DNA of 64,000 bases from Benincasa hispida (taxonomy: Eukaryota > Streptophyta > Magnoliopsida > Cucurbitales > Cucurbitaceae): assembly GCF_009727055.1 (NCBI RefSeq), contig NC_052350.1, positions 40,465,993 to 40,529,992 of the forward strand, given 5' to 3'. The notes below the pieces were generated by a model, which was not told the origin of the DNA, did no database searches, and saw nothing but the letters and a program-made list of their open reading frames with translations. The number at the start of each line of letters is the position of its first letter. Position 1 is the stretch's first letter. Shown one piece after another: positions 57,516 through 64,000 of this stretch. The position numbers were made by a program, and so were the translations under genes.

Positions 57516-59617
57516 TGAAGGAAATCAAACACAAGGATTTCAATGAGCAGCAGAAAGATCATTCCAAATTACAATCATATATGAACTTTACAATTACAGT
57601 CATAAACAGAAACATACGGTTATGCATTAATTATAAAAATTACAGCATGATAATACAAATTATCAAGGAGGAACACTACACACATTTGTAGACTCATCGC
57701 CCAGCTCCTTGATCACGAACGCTCGAACACAGCAACACCAGAACGCTCGTCCAACACGACTGCTACACAGCACGAACACATTGCACTTGAACTTAGCGAT
57801 CGCCTCGGTCACGAACACCTCAACAGCACGAACGACCTTCACAGAACCTCAATGGTGTCAAGTTGAGTATGACACCACTAAGAAGGCTACCTTGGTATTC
57901 TCGGTGTGAGAATCCAGAGGGTGAGCTCTTTATGGACTTGGTTTGAGGCAGAAGATGGAGGAAATAACAATCGTGTAAGCGATTGAGCAAGTGGGAGAAG
58001 TTGAACCTATCGTATAGGTCGATGTCCAATCGTTTAACAAAAGCTAAGTGATGGTCAAGCAAAAGCTATGCGATCGTTTAGCGTCATCGCTTAGCTAAGT
58101 GTTTGTCGCCTACAAACATTACACGATCGTTTACCTTATACAAGCTGACGCTTAATAAATCCTATTTACTTGACAACTTCCGTGAGAATTTTTCAAGAGG
58201 GGAAAATCTCAAAACATAATTTTTGCAAGCTTACTAAAATTAGGAAAATATTTTTCCTTTTATCTTATGGTTACCATGAAACCACCAATAACCTCCCACT
58301 CAATTAGTTACTAGAGAAAAAGAATTAATTATCCAATAATTAATATTAATATTATTATAAATATAGATGATAACCAACTTATCATACTATATTTATAACC
58401 TATAGTTTTAATATTTCATCTCATGAAACATATAAACCATAGCTTTTTTTCTATTTCATGGTACTTAATGTAAATCTCATTTATATTAATCCTCCACTAG
58501 ATGTATCTCATACATCATACTGATCATATCATATATAATTGAATTACCTCTTGTCAATTTAACATTTCAAATCAACACCAAAAACTGATCCTCAACTGAA
58601 TCCATTGAGCTACCAAGGGGATCTTATGGACATGTAGCTCGAAGCTCCAACAGTACGTGAATAACTTACTAAACTCTTTAGTCACGGGCTCCACCATCCG
58701 TTAACTGCCAGGCATTCCACTAAAGACACTAAACTCTCCTTACCACAGATATATTATGTATCCATCTTAACCAATCAGTAGAACAACAACCCTTCACAGA
58801 TCGCTCGTAAGTATAACTCAGCAAATAACTGTTATGCCCCTGTAGTTACATCTAACTCCTTAAGTACCATTGATTCTTCTAATGAGCATAAGTCATAGTC
58901 CTACTATGACTAAGTCCTCTCTTCCAAAGAGAAGTTGTGGCCACTATGTTCAAGCCCTAGAATCAGCCCTTAATAGAGTAATCTCTCTACTTATCCCTGC
59001 TTCGGGAAATGAGTGAATTCCATATTGTGTATTGAGTTCCCAGCTCCTAAATCAACAAGTCCCCAAAAAGGTAGGCATGTTGAGTTGGCAATCTAGTCAT
59101 CTCACCCATACTAATCAAAGGACCGCCCTCAAAGGTAAGAGTTCCCAAAACACTCAAAATTGAGGTCGTGTCACCTATGGTCATTTAGGTGAGATGTAAG
59201 TCTCTAGTATCAACAGCATTATATATAGAGTCTAGTCATCTTGTGGTTCAGTCTTATACAAACTCTTTGTATAGGACACTTCCACTTAAATATCTCCACA
59301 TGAATGGTCAGGATCTACCATCTGTAGTAGTTTACAACTCTTGCAAACCTCTACAAAGCGGGTCGTATCCGTAGTATTACCAGGATTAGGTATCCCACCT
59401 TAATCCTTATACTACAGACCTTTTTAGGTTATCACCTAAGGCATGATCCACTTGTATAGCACATATACCTACTTAAGTTTACATAATATAACCAAGGAGT
59501 TTTGTTTATTGGATATAAGTAAATGCCAGAATGAAATAACAATTATTTTATTCATAAAACAATGTGTATCAATACAAACAATGAGACTCCGAGAGAATTA
59601 GGACACCAATCCCAACA
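57516..59617 (-). repeat. Copia family A solo LTR
   Basis: 2102 bases; on the minus strand TGTTGGGATTGGTGTCC... to ...GATTTCCTTCA, flanked by perfect 5-bp duplications TAAAG (57511-57515 and 59618-59622). There is no primer site, polypurine tract or interior on either side, so it is a solo LTR left by recombination between two LTRs. The U3 palindrome is at 59253-59274, the CGATCG motif run at 57965-58150 and the hairpin with AAG|GTAGC at 57889-57890. Confidence 0.9.
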
Positions 59618-59829
59618 TAAAGAACTAAGAAAAATGGAGAGAAAACTGGTGAAAATCAGTTGGGATTTGATCTTCTTAGGCCTAGGCTACTGACCCTACA
59701 TTTATAAAAATTGGACTAGCATCAAGGCACTAAAACTAAATATATTGTTGCTTAGAGTGGTTATACACAATTACTATGGATGAAGCAAAATTTACAGAAA
59801 TATGGTGTTCCACATAAAGGAATTGAATT
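59618..59829 (-). repeat. Gypsy LTR (host of the solo Copia LTR), right part
   Basis: Continuation of 57322-57515 after the solo LTR. ATTTATAAAAATTGG at 59700 may be its TATA region on the other strand. The right border with the next Copia LTR is approximate. Confidence 0.4.
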
Positions 59830-61745
59830 CCTAACAGAAAAGAAGGATTGTCGTGCAATTGGAATTCAATTTGAAAAACACTAAAAACAAAGAAGCAAAC
59901 ATGCTACTAAAACATGATAAACATTTGAATTCTAAGCATGTTTTCTATTGAGAGTTTGAAAAAGGGATAACTCACCCTTGATGTTTCACTTCTTCGCATA
60001 ATTCCTCTCTACGGATCATGAATCCTTCTCTGTAGGAATAATGAAATGTAGAAAACTTTAGTAAGTAGGGACACCACTAATCCATCCTCCTCACTATTCC
60101 CAGAATAAGAATCAAAGGAGATGTAGGCTCTCCGAATTTTTGGTAAGGGAATCAATAATTTTTCAAAAAGGATGAGAGTTTGCAAAGAGTTCTTGAGATC
60201 CAAAATCATTGTATGTTTTCTACTACATAACACACTAATGTAATATGTGAGAGGGAGGGGGAAATTTATTTCTCTAACTTCCCACTTCAAGGTAAAGAAT
60301 AAATCCCAATAATATTATTAAATCTAATTTAACATAATTAATCAAATATATATTAAATCATATTTTATATATATAATTAAATTAATAAGATTAATTAATC
60401 AATTAATTAACTAATAAATTAAATATCACATATATATTTCAATTTGAATCATATTCAAATGATATTCTCTCACATGGCCTATAGTTTAATCTGAATCTCA
60501 TTCATATTAGTTTTAACCTATATGAATTTTAGTCATATAAATAATATTTGAATCTTTATTCAAATATTCAACTCTCTTATTTAATAAAGTATTATTTTGA
60601 ATCTCATTCAAAATTAGCTTTGTATTATATTATATCTTATACAATTAATTTCCTTATTTAATTTCAACAACACAAACTAATCCAAAACTAATTAATTCTT
60701 ATTTAATCCTTAATGAGCTAGTGAGCAAATCTTATCGACTTACAAATTAAAAGCTCTAATGATACGAGATTAATTATTTTCTCTTTAATTAAATTAATCA
60801 ATGTTCATTAACTGTAGGTCACTCTACTAAAGAGCCACAACTGCATTATTCGTATTGTAAATATACTTATGTGTTTATAGATATAAACAATCAACAGTAA
60901 GTTGATTCTTCACGAATTGCTCATAACTACAACTGGGTCAAATTTTCATTTTACCCTTGTAGTTACATCTAACTTTTTAAATACAACTAATCCCTTTAAT
61001 GAACATATAATTTATACTCCAACTATATACTACCCTCTCAGGCCAATGAGAGGGTCACCTCATTGTTCAAGACTCGAAATCACCTATTAAGTGAGCAATT
61101 CATCTACTTTTCCTAAAGACGGGAAGGAGCGAATTTCATCTAGTGTAGCTATGTTCCCAGCTCCCTACTCTGGCACATCCCCAAAATGGTAGGCTTATTG
61201 AGTTGGCGAAATTGACCACTCTTACTCATACAGATCAAAGGATTGCCCTCATAGATAGGAGTTCACAACTCATTCAGGATTAAGCTCAAGTCACCTATGG
61301 TCATCCTAGTGAAATGTTAGTCTCTTCAAGTAATGGTGTTATAAAGAAAAACTAATCATTTCATAGTCTGGCCTTATATAAACTCATTATATAGGATACC
61401 CCCACTCACATGTCTCCACATGAACAATATGGATCATATAGTCTTTAATGCTTACAACTCATGTAATAGTTACAAAGTGGGTCGTAACCGAAATGTTGCC
61501 CGAATAAGGTACTCACCCTTATCCATGTACTACAGACCTTTTAGGTTATTACTTGAACATGATCGATTTGTATGTCTACCACATATTGTTCAAGCTGCAT
61601 TAAACAATCTTCGGCCTTAGTTTATTGGATTGAATTAATGCAATCTAAATATCAAATAAAGTACTACTTATCTTATTAAACAAATAATTTGTATTTACAA
61701 ATTACAAACTACGAGATCCACGAGATTTAGGATAATAAATCCAAC
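59830..61745 (-). repeat. Copia LTR (D-like)
   Basis: On the minus strand it starts TGTTGGATTTATTATCC at 61745, with the U3 palindrome (61373-61394) and the standard text CTCAGGCCAATGAGAGGG (61037). The 3' end is not sharply placed. It is followed by a Copia RNase H of opposite orientation, so the two do not belong to one element. Confidence 0.7.
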
Positions 61746-61759
61746 ATCACATTATGCTA

Positions 61760-62006
61760 TGACTCTTTATTATATTGTGATAACATGAATGCAATAAATA
61801 TTTCTAAAAATCTAGTATAACATAACAGAACGAAGTACATTGACTTTTGCCATCACTTCATTACAGAGCTAGTTGACCGCAAGCAAGTTTTTTTTGGAGT
61901 ATGCTTCTATTGAAGGTCAAATTGCTATTATATTGACAAAAGCGTTTGATTGTGCACGTTCTGAGGCCTTAAGAGCTGCCTTGGGCTTGTGCACAATAAA
62001 TTTATA
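61760..62006 (+). pseudogene. Copia RNase H C-terminal remnant
   Basis: Plus-strand translation gives LYCDNMNAINISKNLV, a stop, NRTKYIDFCHHFITELVDRK, then after a +1 shift in a T run, EYASIEGQIAIILTKAFD and SEALRAALGLC. This is the conserved end of Copia RNase H (CDN, R-T-K-x-I-D, H-H-F, D-I-x-T-K-A). It is a different lineage from family A, which has NSRKPHSHKR instead. The 3' LTR at 62394 probably belongs to it. Confidence 0.85.
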
Positions 62007-62393
62007 GCAATTAACCTGTTGGGTCTCCATTTGGGAAAATTGGGTCCATAAGGGATCTAAGCCCATTTGTTTAAACTACAATAATTTCATATTAACGATG
62101 GCAGTTGGCTCCCTCCACATAAGTAAGCGGTTATTGATTTTCAATTTCAAATCTATTCATATTCTGTGGCAGCTATTATGTGAGAGGTTCTTGCATGACA
62201 TCGTGATTCTTGAAATCACTACTTCTCTTCTATCATTTTCCGTTTACAAAAATTTGAACTGATGTGTTAACTTTATTAAATAGTGTGTACTCGTGAAGGA
62301 ACTCACATTTCTTAATCCAGAATGGTCTAATACAAGGAGAAAGTTAATCAGAAGATGCCTGCCAAGAGGAAGGCTCTCACATCCTCTATAAGA
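62007..62393 (+). other. Copia 3' untranslated region
   Basis: No coding sequence. Contains AAATTGGGTCCATAAGGG and AAGAGGAAGGCTCTCACATC before the LTR; the polypurine tract is not obvious. Confidence 0.5.
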
Positions 62394-62760
62394 TGTTGGG
62401 TTTTATGCCCTAAACTCATCGTCTGTAAATAAATAAACAATTTAATGACTATTAATAAAATAATTTATTATTTGTTTCTTGTTTCTTATATTTGCATAAC
62501 TAGATCCAGTAAAGGAATTCAAAGTTATTTGCATGAGACTTGAACAGTATGTAGTTGACATATAATGAATTATGTTCAAATAATAACCGAAAAGGTCTAT
62601 AGTATCTTGATAGAGTTGGATATCTTATCTTGGTAACACTATGGATACGACCTATTTTGTAATTGTTAAAAACAATGTAATCCAAATCGTTCATGTGGAA
62701 ACATGTAAGTGGGAGTATCCTATACAAAGAGTTTATATAAGACTAGTATAAGCATCCAAT
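62394..62760 (+). repeat. Copia LTR U3, truncated
   Basis: Starts TGTTGGGTTTTATGCCC, includes the U3 palindrome (62720-62741), and stops near 62760. 62761-62921 is A-rich spacer. Confidence 0.75.
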
Positions 62761-62921
62761 TGTCTTTTTCTTATCTTAAATTAAAATAAATGTTAGGATA
62801 GGATAGTAAGATTTATATCTAGTTTTACTATATGAAAGAAGTGAAAATAGAGAGTAAAACCTAATAAAAAAGGAAAGTAGAATTAAAAATAAATGATAAA
62901 GAAAATAATAAATAGATTAAT

Positions 62922-64000
62922 TGATAGCACCATAAAAATGTTATTTTCCCTAGCTTAATCCAAGTTCGTTACTATACTTGATGTGTTTATTTTGTGTTTT
63001 TACAGGTTTCAGGTGCCTAGAAGGTAGAATCGACCATTACGAGTCATTCGAATTAACTTGGATGATTTGGAGCTAAATTGAGCATCCAAACGTCAAAAAA
63101 AGTAAATGACCAAAATGTCTCTAGCGAGAACGTAGTAACCCTATCCTTTACGCTGCCTTTTACACTGGATGGCAGTAGCTGATCTCTCAAAAAGTGTTGT
63201 AAAGCTACACTATAGCGTAGCTATGCTATGAATTTTGACGAAAATACAACAGCGCGCGTGCATCTGGCCAAATTGATGAAGCATAGCAACACAAGCTTCA
63301 AGCTTTGAGGCTACACTACGATGCAACGCTACCCTTAGCATTGCAATGTTGCATTGCTGGTATAAATAAAATTCCTTCCACTTTAAGTAAAGGGCAGAGG
63401 AGAGCTAGGCCGATCTGGAGAGCTTTAAGCTCGATTTTGGCCAATTTGGCCAAAACTTAATGAGATTACTTTGTATTTTGAGATTTAATTGTATATTTTG
63501 GCATCATGATTCAGATCCGATGAATGATTGAAAGCCCAATTGTCGATTTTGAAGTCCCTAGGGCGTCTTCTTTGAATTTTATGAGATTTTGATAAATTCT
63601 TCTTAGATCTTTCTGTTTCTTATTGATTTTCTCCCTTTGTTTGAATTTCTAAAATGAGTATATAGGTATATTAAATTGACAATTTAATCGCATATACTTG
63701 TATGTTTGTTTGCCTTTGCTATGTATGTTTTAGATGTCCATAATTGCATCGTAATAGGTTTTAGTTAGAATTATGGTTTGATTGCTAGACTTCTAGGATC
63801 ACCTAAAAGATAACAAAACCTAAAGATTAGAAATGCATTAGGTTAGATTTGGCCAATTTAGCTTGATGTCCTAATAAATCTAAGAACTTAATGTGATTAA
63901 CTAAATGAAAGGGCTTGTAGTTAATTTAGGAATCAACGACATGTTGGTTTTCATAGGGAGTTTGTAGGAATTTCCCTATATTCAATTAGGCTTGACAAAT
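62922..64000 (+). repeat. Gypsy family C LTR, cut by window edge
   Basis: Starts TGATAGCACCATAAAAATG. It has the GC-rich palindrome cluster at 63140-63355, a TATA box at 63361 and U5-like text to the window end. Related to 17670-18971 and LTR H. Confidence 0.75.
63361..63368 (+). promoter_or_regulatory. TATA box of Gypsy C-type LTR
   Basis: TATAAATA six bases after the last GCATTGC word of the cluster, in the layout shared by this LTR family. Confidence 0.6.

Overview
The window is gene-poor, repeat-dense plant nuclear DNA. No intact protein-coding gene is visible. Nearly every recognisable coding segment is a broken piece of an LTR retrotransposon (Ty1/Copia or Ty3/Gypsy). The only host-gene remnants are a CYP79-type cytochrome P450 pseudogene and a fragment of a plant RNase H-like domain. 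The style of the Copia gag/pol, the tRNA-Asp primed Gypsy elements and the short TRIM-like LTR suggest a dicot. My recollection of very similar Copia polyproteins points to Cucurbitaceae, but that is memory and not a search result. AT-rich spacers, CACTA, MULE, PIF-type and SINE-like insertions also fit a plant chromosome arm or pericentromere.

Layout, left to right. 1-3295: 3' part and 3' LTR of a Copia element (family A, + strand). 3296-4405: minus-strand Gypsy gag, primer-binding site and LTR piece. 4406-18971: non-autonomous plus-strand Gypsy (family C) whose 5' LTR was split by a 9-kb minus-strand Copia A element (5733-14751, near-matching 5-bp target duplications). 18972-21610: primer site and 2.27-kb LTR of another Copia (D). 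21611-24036: AT-rich spacer. 24037-25399: non-autonomous CACTA element with a 3-bp duplication. 25674-27558: CYP79 pseudogene (minus). 27692-28265: TRIM-like LTR and interior, fused at the primer site to a TNT1-like Copia (28266-31828, minus) that has lost its integrase. 31881-33830: MULE with a perfect 9-bp duplication and two nested insertions. 33831-37190: spacer with a minisatellite and a tRNA-derived SINE head.

37190-37470: RNase H-like remnant. 37492-45594: two plus-strand Gypsy B LTRs bracketing a 6.2-kb minus-strand Athila/Tat-like Gypsy that is truncated in integrase. 45614-64000: a pile of nested LTRs. They include three solo LTRs with target duplications (47294-49355, 51515-53112, 57516-59617), a chimeric Gypsy internal region (53208-53709), a Copia RNase H remnant (61760-62006) and a Gypsy LTR running off the right edge.

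The genes do not work together as a system. The biology to read here is insertion order, LTR recombination, template switching and decay. The most unusual signals are short structures conserved inside the LTRs: hairpins at the U3 start of Gypsy LTRs, a palindrome shared by nine Copia LTRs, a hairpin plus splice-donor-like site in Copia LTRs matched by an acceptor-like site before gag, and GCGTTGCAACGC-type palindrome clusters before Gypsy TATA boxes. All boundaries marked approximate were set by eye.
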